Shown piece after piece: positions 1 through 8,810 of a stretch of DNA of 64,000 nucleotides. The position numbers and the translations under genes were made by a program. Each line of letters opens with the position of its first letter. Position 1 is the stretch's first letter. The notes under the pieces were generated by a model. That model ran no database searches. It saw nothing but the letters and a program-made list of their open reading frames with translations, and was not told the DNA's origin. Source of the stretch: Amygdalobacter indicium (lineage in GTDB: Bacteria; Bacillota; Clostridia; Saccharofermentanales; Fastidiosipilaceae); the NCBI RefSeq assembly GCF_029101545.1, contig NZ_CP118866.1:1302001-1366000 (forward strand), written 5' to 3'.

Positions 1-1
1 G

Positions 2-484
2 GTCTTACATTGCCAACTTGACGCCGCTTTAGCCGCGCAATACGCTAACAGATTTTTCCTCGGCATCACTTGCGGCCGGCTTATAAGCGGCTTCATCGCC
101 TTCAAACTGAAAGATGCGTCGTTGATTCGTTGGGGACAGGGGCTGATTGCCGTCGCTCTTGTCATTCTGGCAACAACAAATAACGGCCAAATCGCCTTAA
201 TCGGCTTGACTATTCTCGGCTTCGGCTGCGCTCCGATTTACCCTTCTGTAATTCACTCTACCCCGGCCAATTTCGGCGCGGACAAATCCCAGGCGCTTAT
301 CGGTATCCAGATGGGCTGCGCCTATATCGGCAGTACTTTGATGCCTCCGCTTTTCGGCTTAATTGCCAATTATTGCACAAGCAAAGTTTTCCCTTATTTT
401 CTCGCTTTCTTCCTGCTGATCATGGTCTTGGCGCATGAATCGGCACTGCTGCAAGTCAAGCACAAGTTACCTGTAAAACATTGA
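2..484 (+). CDS. MFS transporter, fucose-permease-like, C-terminal part
   Basis: The reading frame is open from the window edge and ends at a TGA at 482-484, so the 5' part lies outside. The protein is hydrophobic, with about five membrane segments. It contains the stretch GCAPIYPSVIHSTP followed by QALIGIQMGCAYIGST, which is typical of the FHS (fucose permease-like) branch of the major facilitator superfamily. It probably imports a sugar or related small molecule by proton symport. The substrate cannot be read from this fragment. It lies upstream of the ClC gene on the same strand, separated by a small GC-rich hairpin. Confidence 0.8.
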   Translation, partial: VLHCQLDAALAAQYANRFFLGITCGRLISGFIAFKLKDASLIRWGQGLIAVALVILATTNNGQIALIGLTILGFGCAPIYPSVIHSTPANFGADKSQALIGIQMGCAYIGSTLMPPLFGLIANYCTSKVFPYFLAFFLLIMVLAHESALLQVKHKLPVKH

Positions 485-515
485 CAAATAAATTATAATG
501 AATATGTATTTTGTG

Positions 516-536
516 CCCGGGAACGTCATTTCCGGG
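516..536 (+). terminator. Weak hairpin after the MFS gene
   Basis: CCCGG and CCGGG arms close a short loop about 30 bases after the MFS stop. The run that follows is only moderately T-rich, so this is a weak terminator or attenuator ahead of the ClC gene. Confidence 0.4.
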
Positions 537-558
537 TATTCTGTTGCGGAGAATGACA

Positions 559-1869
559 ATGAAACTTATGAAACAAGATGAAATACTCACATGGGGCGAA
601 TTGTGTTTGTTCGCTTTAACCGGTATCCTCACCGGCCTGATAATAACTGCTTACAAATCGGGCTTGAAAATTTTAAGCGGCCTAATGCGACAACTTTTGA
701 CTTTTACGCAGAACAATCCTTTATATTCCTGGCTCTTTGTCTTAGCCTTGCTACTTATCGGCTTAATTGTCTACATGTTGACCTTACATGACCCTGACAG
801 CTTAGGCTCGGGCATCCCCGTCCTTTACGCCTTAATTGACCGCAAAAAAAAGAACAAATGGCAACGCACCCTGCCGCTGCGCTTTATCACCAGTTTACTG
901 ACTGTCGGCTCCGGTTTAACTTTGGGACGTGAAGGCCCTTCAGTGCAAATGGGCGGCCTGGTCGGGCAAGGCGTCCGCGAACTTTATGCCAAAGAAGCCG
1001 AACCGCGTTATTTCATAGGGGCAGGAGCAGGGGCCGCTTTGGCCGTCGCTTTCAACGCGCCTTTCGCCGGTATTTGTTTCAGCTTGGAAGAAATGATTAA
1101 ACGCTTCAACAAAAAAGCTGTTTGCGGCAGTATCGTCACCGTGTTCTTCGCCGTCATCGCCTCCGACTGTCTGCTGCCGAATGTGCCGCTGCTGCAAGCT
1201 GTGCCGAAATTTCAGCTTTTGAGTTTGCGGCAATATTTCATCGTCGCTCTCATCGGTATTTTGGCCGGGCTTTCAGGTTGCCTGTTCAACTTCTTGATTC
1301 TTAACAGCAATTTCCTTTATCGCTACCTGCCCCGGCAATTCGTCCTGCCTTTCACCTTAATCGCTCTCCTGATTCTTTGCGACCCGCGGCTGTTCGGCGT
1401 CGGCGAGAATATGTTGGAATATTCGTTAAAAGAAAATGTCGGCTTGACAACTTTAATCTACTTTTACCTCATGAAACTGCTGCTTTTGGCCTTGGCTTTC
1501 GGCATTAACGTCCCCGGTGGCACCCTGGTTCCACTCTTGGTCAGCGGCGCCCTTTTAGGAAACATTTACGGCACTTTACTGGCAAACTTGGGGCAGATTG
1601 ACAACAGCATGATTTTTTTCTTCGTCCTTTTAGGCATGTGCGGACACTTTGCCGCCATCGTCAGAACACCTTTAACAGCGATTATTCTGGTTTGGGAAAT
1701 CAGCGGCGGGGCTTTGGCTTATATGCTCTGTCTGGTTTTAGTCAGTCTTTTGGCTTACATGACAGCGGAATTTCTCCGTGTCCCGCCTTTCTATGAATAT
1801 CTTTATGACAAAATGCTGCAGTCTTTGCCGGCAAAAGGTGAAGCTCCCGCATCGACGCTTAAATCTTGA
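559..1869 (+). CDS. ClC-family chloride/proton antiporter
   Basis: This 436-residue membrane protein belongs to the ClC family. It has the three selectivity motifs: GSGIP near the N-terminus, GREGP containing the gating glutamate, and a GINVPGG version of the GxFxP motif. The FSLEEM segment keeps the internal proton glutamate found in exchangers, which favours H+/Cl- exchange over a pure channel. PPFYEYL near the C-terminus supplies the conserved tyrosine. There is no CBS domain. The ATG at 559 is chosen because a GGAG lies seven bases upstream; the ATG at 553 would be too close. The likely role is acid resistance or anion homeostasis. Confidence 0.9.
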   Translation: MKLMKQDEILTWGELCLFALTGILTGLIITAYKSGLKILSGLMRQLLTFTQNNPLYSWLFVLALLLIGLIVYMLTLHDPDSLGSGIPVLYALIDRKKKNKWQRTLPLRFITSLLTVGSGLTLGREGPSVQMGGLVGQGVRELYAKEAEPRYFIGAGAGAALAVAFNAPFAGICFSLEEMIKRFNKKAVCGSIVTVFFAVIASDCLLPNVPLLQAVPKFQLLSLRQYFIVALIGILAGLSGCLFNFLILNSNFLYRYLPRQFVLPFTLIALLILCDPRLFGVGENMLEYSLKENVGLTTLIYFYLMKLLLLALAFGINVPGGTLVPLLVSGALLGNIYGTLLANLGQIDNSMIFFFVLLGMCGHFAAIVRTPLTAIILVWEISGGALAYMLCLVLVSLLAYMTAEFLRVPPFYEYLYDKMLQSLPAKGEAPASTLKS

Positions 1870-1926
1870 TTTTTATGCTAAAATGACGCTGTAAAGGCTC
1901 ATTTCAGCTTTCACGGAGGTACTACT

Positions 1927-2835
1927 ATGTACGGATTAATTGAAGCCGGCGGCACAAAGTTCGTTTTGGCGCAGGCGGATGCGCAAGGAAATTTACACAA
2001 TATTACAACTATACCGACTCAAACGCCGGATTTGACTTTGCCGCAAATTTATAATTATTTTCGTAAGGTTAAATTGCACGGTCTGAGTTTGGCCTGCTTC
2101 GGACCTTTGGAATTGAATCGTGATTTGCCGACTTACGGCTATATAACCGACACCCCGAAAGTTGCCTGGCGCAATTGTCCGATTGTGCCGAACTTGGCCG
2201 AACAGCTGCCGATTGACAGTTTGATTTTCGATACGGATGTGAATTTCGCCGCTTTAGGTGAATATTATTTCGGTCGCGGTGAAGGTTCCCGCTCGACCTT
2301 ATATTTAACGGTAGGCACCGGGGTTGGCGGCGGTTTTGTGCAGGACGGCAACATCTTCAAAGGTGTAAGTCATCCGGAGATGGGGCATGTTTTGGTTAAA
2401 CCTTGTCCGGGCGACGATTTTGCCGGCTGCTGTCCCTATCATCACAACTGTTTGGAAGGGATGGCCTCAGGTCCGGCTATTATGCACCGTTACGGCTGTC
2501 AGGCGACGGAGCTGGGAACCAATCATGTCGTTTGGTCCTATATCGCCGATTATTTGGCGCAGGCACTGCTGACGTACACTGTTGTTTTGCGCCCGGAAAG
2601 AATTTGTCTGGGCGGCGGCGTCATGCAAAATCCCGCGCTTTTGCCTCAAGTGCAGGAGCGTTTCACGGCCTATGCCGGCAATTATCTGCCGTTGCCGCCG
2701 GCAGCAACATATATCACCTTACCGAAGTTAAACGGTCGTTCCGCCCTTTATGGTTGTTTAGCGGGCCTTTTGCCGGCTGAGAAAATCAGCAATTTACAGG
2801 CACAATTGGCCAAAGCTGCCAAAGCGAACGAATAA
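1927..2835 (+). CDS. ROK-family sugar kinase, fructokinase-like
   Basis: This 302-residue ROK kinase starts with the phosphate-binding segment EAGGTKF and contains a GTGVGGGF loop. It also carries the zinc-binding cluster: an HPEMGH motif followed by closely spaced cysteines and histidines. The EAGGTKF start and HPEMGH form are typical of the fructokinase (ScrK/GmuE-like) subgroup, so fructose or mannose phosphorylation is likely. GGAGGT precedes the ATG by about eight bases. It has no sugar operon around it. A bidirectional terminator separates it from the convergent ABC transporter genes. Confidence 0.85.
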   Translation: MYGLIEAGGTKFVLAQADAQGNLHNITTIPTQTPDLTLPQIYNYFRKVKLHGLSLACFGPLELNRDLPTYGYITDTPKVAWRNCPIVPNLAEQLPIDSLIFDTDVNFAALGEYYFGRGEGSRSTLYLTVGTGVGGGFVQDGNIFKGVSHPEMGHVLVKPCPGDDFAGCCPYHHNCLEGMASGPAIMHRYGCQATELGTNHVVWSYIADYLAQALLTYTVVLRPERICLGGGVMQNPALLPQVQERFTAYAGNYLPLPPAATYITLPKLNGRSALYGCLAGLLPAEKISNLQAQLAKAAKANE

Positions 2836-2962
2836 TTATCCGGCTCCGGTAGGTGTCGCTTGCGCTGTTTCCGGCTGTTATCGCCGGCCGTTGTCACTTG
2901 CTACGGCACCTGATTGCCCGTACTGAACAGTAGCAATTGGCCGTCTCGCTTCTAAAAAAAAG

Positions 2963-2999
2963 AACCGCCTTCTCCTGCACTTGCTTGAGAAAAGCGGTT
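2963..2999. terminator. Bidirectional intrinsic terminator
   Basis: Arms AACCGCCTTCTC and GAGAAAAGCGGTT form an imperfect stem. It is flanked by a T-run on the + strand and by an A-run (T-run on the - strand) on the other side. It sits between convergent genes ending at 2835 and 3046. The rest of 2836-3045 shows no gene. Confidence 0.8.
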
Positions 3000-3045
3000 T
3001 TAATTTTACATCGCATCTTACATCGCAGCCGAATGCGGCCAGCCT

Positions 3046-4788
3046 CTAAAACTCCGTTACGCCGCCTTTTTGCAGCTGTTTCTTCGAACCTCGTCCGTAT
3101 ACAAGATAGAGAATAATCACGTTAAAAACCACCAAAATAACGGAATACACAAGGTTTATCGCTCTGGCATCAACCGTCGCTGCCGGATCGGAATTGGAAC
3201 GAATCAAAATACCGATAGTCTCCTGATTAGGCTGATACAGGAAAGTCGACATATTATACTCGGCCAAATTCAAAGTAAAATTCAAAGCAATCAAAGCCAG
3301 AACCACCGGCATCAACGCCGGCAGAATAATCCGCCTGAAAGTCCGAAAACTCGAAGCTCCCAAATTTCGGGACGCATCTTCCAAATTATGATCGAAAGAA
3401 TAATAAGCACTCTTCAAATAACGCAACGTTTTCGGCAACAAAATCACTAAATAAGCAACCGGCACAATCCACTGCTGCCCCACAACCATTTGCCCCAAAA
3501 GCAGCGGGCTGGCATGGTCATAAGCCAAAATATAGCCTAAAGCAATCATAATCGTCGGCACCAGCCACGGAATATAATAAATATACTCAATTGTCTGCGC
3601 AAAAGCATTCTGCTTCTGTCTCATAATCCAGCGCACCAACAACAGCATAAACAAAACCGACGCCACCGCCGCAATACCGGCATAACAAATACTCCGCAAC
3701 AACGGCACATAACCTTTAACATCACTTAAAATCTTAATATAGTGCGCCAACGTAAAGTGCGCAAAAGAAAACTTCTGCTCCGCAATCGCTTTAGTATCCT
3801 GGAAAGAAAAGAGCACGACGAAAAACATCGGCATCGTATAAATAGCGAACAAAATCCAAGCAATCACATTAGTCAAAACCCTTAAATAAGGATTGTTGAT
3901 TTTCTGTTTCACCAAGCGCGTCTTCGTCTTGGCCGTCGATAAATAATTGCCCTTCCGCTCATTCAAAGTCAACGAAAAAAGCAGAATCATCTGCGAAACA
4001 CCCAAAATCACGGACAACAACGCAGCAATATCGCGCGACGCCGGCCGCCCCGAAAAAGTCAAAATCATCGGTGCAATCGTCTGAAACTCTTTCCCGCCGA
4101 CCATCAACGGCGCCGAAAAAGCACCCAGACCGATAGCAAACGTCATAACAATCAAAGTCAAAAACACCGGCTTCAGCGTCGGCAAAACCACCTGCCGCAA
4201 AATCTTCCACTGACCGGCCCCCAAATTCTTGGCCGCATCAATTGTATTATTATCCACTTCCCTAATTGCACTTGAAAGAAAAATCAAATGATTGGAAGTA
4301 AAAGAAAATGTCATCACCAACAAAACCGCCGGGAAACCGACGAACCAACCGCGATTCAAAGACGGAAACAGACGCGCCAAATAAGTGGTAATCACGCCTT
4401 CCTGCCCGTAAAGATTAATCCAACCGTTAGCAATCAACAAACCGGAAAAAGCCAAAGTCGAAATATAACCCAAGCGCAAAATTTTCGCGCCTTTCAAATC
4501 GAAATACTCCGTAATCAGAACCAAAAACGTCCCGACGAAATTAACCGTAAAAGTAAGAACAACAGCCAAAACAAACGAATTTTCAATCGACTTCAAAGCC
4601 CTTTGCGAAGTCATAATCTTGCCGAACGCCCGCCAGGAAAACTGACCGTTAACATAAAACGTCTGCACCAGAACGCCCCACAAAGGATAAATCATAAAAG
4701 CAACAGCAAACCAAATAACGGCAATTAAAAAAATTGCTTGCCCCAACTGCCGACGTTTACCTTGGATAATGTCGCTCATGCCGCTCAT
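3046..4788 (-). CDS. ABC transporter permease, fused double domain, iron(III) type
   Basis: This 580-residue protein fuses two permease domains of the binding-protein-dependent type. Each half carries an EAA loop, AAKNLGAGQW in the first and ASRNLGASSF in the second. This FbpB/SfuB-like architecture is typical of ferric-iron and 2-aminoethylphosphonate importers. It would form the membrane channel for the ATPase and the lipoprotein encoded just upstream. Its ATG overlaps the ATPase stop codon as ATGA, implying translational coupling. The substrate is inferred from family resemblance only. Confidence 0.88.
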   Translation of the reverse strand: MSGMSDIIQGKRRQLGQAIFLIAVIWFAVAFMIYPLWGVLVQTFYVNGQFSWRAFGKIMTSQRALKSIENSFVLAVVLTFTVNFVGTFLVLITEYFDLKGAKILRLGYISTLAFSGLLIANGWINLYGQEGVITTYLARLFPSLNRGWFVGFPAVLLVMTFSFTSNHLIFLSSAIREVDNNTIDAAKNLGAGQWKILRQVVLPTLKPVFLTLIVMTFAIGLGAFSAPLMVGGKEFQTIAPMILTFSGRPASRDIAALLSVILGVSQMILLFSLTLNERKGNYLSTAKTKTRLVKQKINNPYLRVLTNVIAWILFAIYTMPMFFVVLFSFQDTKAIAEQKFSFAHFTLAHYIKILSDVKGYVPLLRSICYAGIAAVASVLFMLLLVRWIMRQKQNAFAQTIEYIYYIPWLVPTIMIALGYILAYDHASPLLLGQMVVGQQWIVPVAYLVILLPKTLRYLKSAYYSFDHNLEDASRNLGASSFRTFRRIILPALMPVVLALIALNFTLNLAEYNMSTFLYQPNQETIGILIRSNSDPAATVDARAINLVYSVILVVFNVIILYLVYGRGSKKQLQKGGVTEF

Positions 4789-5813
4789 TGCTTCTTCTCC
4801 TCATACTCCAAAATATGCTCGAGATTAATATACACTTCAATCCGATCCTGAACCTTAAAACTGAAATTACCGTCTTTTTTATTAATCATCTTCAACTTTT
4901 GCCCGTAAACATCAAGATAAACCGTACTGAACGTCCCCTGATAAACTTCCGCCAGCACCACAGCCGGCAACTTAACACACTTCTTCCCGTCAGGCAGCTG
5001 ATAAACTTTAATTTTCTCCGGGCGAATATAATGCCGCTTACTCAAATCGAACTTCGATCCGCTTTGCTCATTAATCTTCTCCATCAGCGCCGGCGGCAAA
5101 AGATTGGAATCACCGATAAACGTACAAACAAACTCGGTAGCCGAATGATCATAAATCTCCTCCGGCGTCCCCACCTGCTCAATAAACCCGTTATTAAAAA
5201 CAGCAATATGATCCGACAGCTCCAACGCCTCTTCCTGATCGTGCGTCACATATATAGCCGTCATCCCCGCTTCCCGCTGAATAGCCTTAAGCTCCGAGCG
5301 CAACTGCTTCCGCAACTTCGCATCCAAATTCGACAAAGGCTCATCAAAAAGCACCACCGACGGCTTACGCGCCAAAGCCCGGGCAATCGCCACCCTTTGC
5401 TGCTGCCCGCCGGAAAGCTCCGAAACATTGCGTTTCAACTGATTTTCCGCCAAATCAACCAGCGTCGCCAACTCCAGCACCCGCTCATTAATCTTACTTT
5501 TGGGCATCTTATCAACAGTCAAACCGTAAGCAATATTGTCAAAAACCGTCATCGTCGGAAACAACGCATACGACTGAAAAACCATGCCTAAGCCGCGTCT
5601 CTCAACCGGAACACCCGTAATATCCTCATCATTAATAAAAATCCGGCCGTTACTCGGATTAATAAAACCGGCAATCGCCCTCAAAGTAGTTGTTTTACCA
5701 CAGCCTGACGGTCCGAGAAAAGTAAAAAATTCGCCCTTATTCACCGTGATATTCAAATTGTCGACGGCGACAAACTGACCGTAATTAATGCGCAGATCCT
5801 TAATTTTCAACAT
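4785..5813 (-). CDS. ABC transporter ATP-binding protein, iron(III)/phosphonate type
   Basis: This 342-residue ATPase has a Walker A GPSGCGKTT, a Q-loop VFQSYALFP, the signature LSGGQQQRVA, a Walker B VVLFDEPLSNLD and the switch histidine in THDQEEA. The C-terminal hundred residues look like a TOBE-type domain, as in FbpC/PotA-like proteins. It energises import through the adjacent fused permease. It lies between the binding-protein gene and the permease gene on the - strand. An AAGGTG ribosome binding site precedes the start. Confidence 0.92.
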   Translation of the reverse strand: MLKIKDLRINYGQFVAVDNLNITVNKGEFFTFLGPSGCGKTTTLRAIAGFINPSNGRIFINDEDITGVPVERRGLGMVFQSYALFPTMTVFDNIAYGLTVDKMPKSKINERVLELATLVDLAENQLKRNVSELSGGQQQRVAIARALARKPSVVLFDEPLSNLDAKLRKQLRSELKAIQREAGMTAIYVTHDQEEALELSDHIAVFNNGFIEQVGTPEEIYDHSATEFVCTFIGDSNLLPPALMEKINEQSGSKFDLSKRHYIRPEKIKVYQLPDGKKCVKLPAVVLAEVYQGTFSTVYLDVYGQKLKMINKKDGNFSFKVQDRIEVYINLEHILEYEEKKQ

Positions 5814-5835
5814 AATTGCACCTTATTAAAACAAA

Positions 5836-5855
5836 GGGGAAGAAAATTCTTCCCC
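5836..5855 (-). other. Intercistronic stem-loop between binding protein and ATPase genes
   Basis: GGGGAAGAA and TTCTTCCCC form a perfect nine-base stem with a two-base loop, and the - strand sequence that follows is only partly T-rich. Its place right after the binding-protein gene suggests partial termination or 3'-end protection, letting the binding protein be made in excess over the ATPase and permease. Confidence 0.6.
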
Positions 5856-5872
5856 GTTTTGGTCTTACTGAA

Positions 5873-6961
5873 TTACTTCAAAATTTCCAATTCAACCTTT
5901 TCGACCCATTCATCAATGTGTTGATTGATGAACTTCCAGTCAACTTTCATCGGCTTGGTAGCCTTCATAATCTCCTGCAATCTCGGATCGGCAGCTTCCT
6001 GCGCCTTCGGATTGACCGGGAAAGTACCGAACTTCGCCGTCCACTCTTTCTGAGCCTCAGCACTGCCGAACCAGTCAACAAACTGCTTGGCCTTGCTGTA
6101 ATCATGATCCTTACCTTTATTGACGATACCGATTTGCTCACAAACCGAGAAAACGCCCTCTTTCGGATTAATAGGAACAGCCTTGAAATCGAACTTTTTC
6201 TCCGATTTCGGTACAGCAGTGGAGAAGAAATACATGATGGGCACCTTACCCGTTGCAAAGTTCTTCACATAATCCTCACCCTTAGGCGGCATATAACCGT
6301 GCTCGTAGAACTTCTTCAACTGATTCCAGCCCTCATCGGAAATACCGTTCTTGCTCTTATCATCACGATACTTCAAAAGAATACTCATCGCAGCCTTCTG
6401 ATCCGTACCGCCGCTGATAGCCTGCGACAGACGATATTTTTTCACGAACTTTTCATTGTTAATCAAATCATCCCAGTCCTTGGGCGCATCCTTGATATAT
6501 TTCGGATTATACATTAAATAAATACGCACTTCCAAAACCGGCGAGAACAAGCCGTTACCCTGAACATATTCTTTCGGAATATCTTTCAACCACTTCGGCT
6601 CATATTTTTCCAACAGTCCCTGGTCGGCCAACTTGGTGAAATAACCTTCATCCATACCCAGAGCAATATCAGCCTGCGGTGCTTTTTTCTCAGCTACCAG
6701 ACGATTGTAAACCTCACCGCCGGGAACTTTCACAAACTTCAAATCAATTCCCATCGCCTTAGCTTTTTCTGTCAACCAGGCATCACGGCCGTCCTGTACC
6801 GTGTTGGAATAAATGACCAACTCACTCGTCTTGGCCGGTTTTCCGCTATCCTTCTTCTGACTGTCAGCCGGTTTTCCGGTAGCGCTGCTGCAAGCAGTTA
6901 AACCGATTGTCAAAGCGCTGAAAGCAGCCAATAACTTGATGGCTTTATTCTTTAACATCAT
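5873..6961 (-). CDS. ABC transporter substrate-binding lipoprotein, iron(III) type
   Basis: This 362-residue lipoprotein has a signal peptide ending in a lipobox (LTACSS, cysteine at about position 24). The mature protein starts with a charged linker and then ELVIYSNT, the first strand typical of the ferric-iron/2-aminoethylphosphonate-type family 1 binding proteins. It is the first gene of a three-gene operon with the ATPase and fused permease. The 5' two-thirds of this gene (from 6178) lies inside a 1,628-bp tandem duplication, so a truncated second copy exists at 7183-8589. The ligand cannot be fixed from sequence alone. Confidence 0.88.
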   Translation of the reverse strand: MMLKNKAIKLLAAFSALTIGLTACSSATGKPADSQKKDSGKPAKTSELVIYSNTVQDGRDAWLTEKAKAMGIDLKFVKVPGGEVYNRLVAEKKAPQADIALGMDEGYFTKLADQGLLEKYEPKWLKDIPKEYVQGNGLFSPVLEVRIYLMYNPKYIKDAPKDWDDLINNEKFVKKYRLSQAISGGTDQKAAMSILLKYRDDKSKNGISDEGWNQLKKFYEHGYMPPKGEDYVKNFATGKVPIMYFFSTAVPKSEKKFDFKAVPINPKEGVFSVCEQIGIVNKGKDHDYSKAKQFVDWFGSAEAQKEWTAKFGTFPVNPKAQEAADPRLQEIMKATKPMKVDWKFINQHIDEWVEKVELEILK

Positions 6962-7007
6962 GGCAATTTGTCCTTTCTAAAAACAAACATTCATCTAGTC
7001 ATAGAAG

Positions 7008-7013
7008 ATTATA
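7008..7013 (-). promoter_or_regulatory. Promoter -10 of the ABC transporter operon
   Basis: On the - strand a TGT-TATAAT extended -10 lies about 45 bases before the binding-protein start. A convincing -35 is not visible, and the -35 area abuts the repeat at 7032-7176. An identical copy sits at 8636-8641 because of the duplication. Confidence 0.55.
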
Positions 7014-7031
7014 ACATATGACAAATGTAAA

Positions 7032-7176
7032 GTGGGGCGCGCAACACATGGTCTTTTTTCCTGTTAACGACGACGCGTTCACAATTTACGACATATAGAG
7101 CGACGCGTTCACTTTTTTTCCTTGAGTGCGACGACGCGTTCACAATTTACTGCCTGTAGAGCGACGCGTTCACTTT
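7032..7176. repeat. Phased 12-mer array, copy 1
   Basis: The core CGACGCGTTCAC occurs at 7071, 7101, 7132 and 7162, in the same orientation and 30/31/30 bases apart. It is preceded by a conserved lead-in GGGGCGCGCAACACATGG. It lies between the binding-protein promoter and the stop of the chimeric gene. Confidence 0.85.
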
Positions 7177-7182
7177 TTTCGC

Positions 7183-8589
7183 CTATTTTTTCCTTCGAGC
7201 TACAAGTCCGGCAAATAAAATAGTCAGACCGTTGAGTATACCGGGGATTTGCCTCAATTCACCTGTTTTGACTACACGATGTTTCGGCGTCGGTTCTGTT
7301 ACTGTAGTCGTTACTGTAGGCGCAGGCGAAGTTTCAGTCTGCTTTGGGGTCGGTACAGGATTGGGTGTCGGGGTTGGTGTCGGGTTCGGCTCGGGATTAG
7401 GTCCGGGGTTTGGTCCGGGATTGGGTTCAGCATCCGGGCATAAAGTTATAACGGCGGCCGCCTGATCACAAGCATCTTCATCAACACCGTTCAATTTATA
7501 AGACATTGCCGGATTCTTTTTAAGTTGGAAGGTTTCTATGTACCAATCGAAAAAGGATTTAGCATAAGGTTTTTGCTTGGCGTCAACATCGGCGCCTATA
7601 AGTGTCTTGGAATTAATTTCTTTAGTTACAGCACATTGGGCACAACCTGTAAGTCCATCTTTTGTGTTTTGGGCTAATAACGCTCGGTTAATTGCTGCAT
7701 CACTGAGTGAATATTTGGGTAAAGCTCCTCTTACCGCTTCGGAATAATCTGTTAACATTTGCGAATCATTGTAGCCGCCTTCCGAATGGTCGATGGAAAC
7801 TGCATCAGCCTTGAAATCGAACTTTTTCTCCGATTTCGGTACAGCAGTGGAGAAGAAATACATGATGGGCACCTTACCCGTTGCAAAGTTCTTCACATAA
7901 TCCTCACCCTTAGGCGGCATATAACCGTGCTCGTAGAACTTCTTCAACTGATTCCAGCCCTCATCGGAAATACCGTTCTTGCTCTTATCATCACGATACT
8001 TCAAAAGAATACTCATCGCAGCCTTCTGATCCGTACCGCCGCTGATAGCCTGCGACAGACGATATTTTTTCACGAACTTTTCATTGTTAATCAAATCATC
8101 CCAGTCCTTGGGCGCATCCTTGATATATTTCGGATTATACATTAAATAAATACGCACTTCCAAAACCGGCGAGAACAAGCCGTTACCCTGAACATATTCT
8201 TTCGGAATATCTTTCAACCACTTCGGCTCATATTTTTCCAACAGTCCCTGGTCGGCCAACTTGGTGAAATAACCTTCATCCATACCCAGAGCAATATCAG
8301 CCTGCGGTGCTTTTTTCTCAGCTACCAGACGATTGTAAACCTCACCGCCGGGAACTTTCACAAACTTCAAATCAATTCCCATCGCCTTAGCTTTTTCTGT
8401 CAACCAGGCATCACGGCCGTCCTGTACCGTGTTGGAATAAATGACCAACTCACTCGTCTTGGCCGGTTTTCCGCTATCCTTCTTCTGACTGTCAGCCGGT
8501 TTTCCGGTAGCGCTGCTGCAAGCAGTTAAACCGATTGTCAAAGCGCTGAAAGCAGCCAATAACTTGATGGCTTTATTCTTTAACATCAT
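7183..8589 (-). pseudogene. Chimeric gene: binding-protein N-terminus fused to surface-protein C-terminus
   Basis: The open frame encodes 468 residues. The first 262 match the N-terminus of the adjacent binding lipoprotein and the last 206 match the C-terminus of the surface protein at 8811-10193. The two are joined in frame at the duplication junction (about 7805). It keeps the binding-protein promoter, ribosome site and lipobox, and it ends with the Pro/Thr-rich stalk and VVKTGE sorting-type signal. It could be expressed as a hybrid with both lipid and wall anchors, but is more likely a non-functional by-product of a recent duplication, or an assembly error. Confidence 0.85.
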
Positions 8590-8659
8590 GGCAATTTGTC
8601 CTTTCTAAAAACAAACATTCATCTAGTCATAGAAGATTATAACATATGACAAATGTAAA

Positions 8660-8804
8660 GTGGGGCGCGCAACACATGGTCTTTTTTCCTGTTAACGACG
8701 ACGCGTTCACAATTTACGACATATAGAGCGACGCGTTCACTTTTTTTCCTTGAGTGCGACGACGCGTTCACAATTTACTGCCTGTAGAGCGACGCGTTCA
8801 CTTT
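8660..8804. repeat. Phased 12-mer array, copy 2
   Basis: This is identical to copy 1 because it lies in the second half of the tandem duplication. Cores are at 8699, 8729, 8760 and 8790. Confidence 0.85.
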
Positions 8805-8810
8805 TTTCGC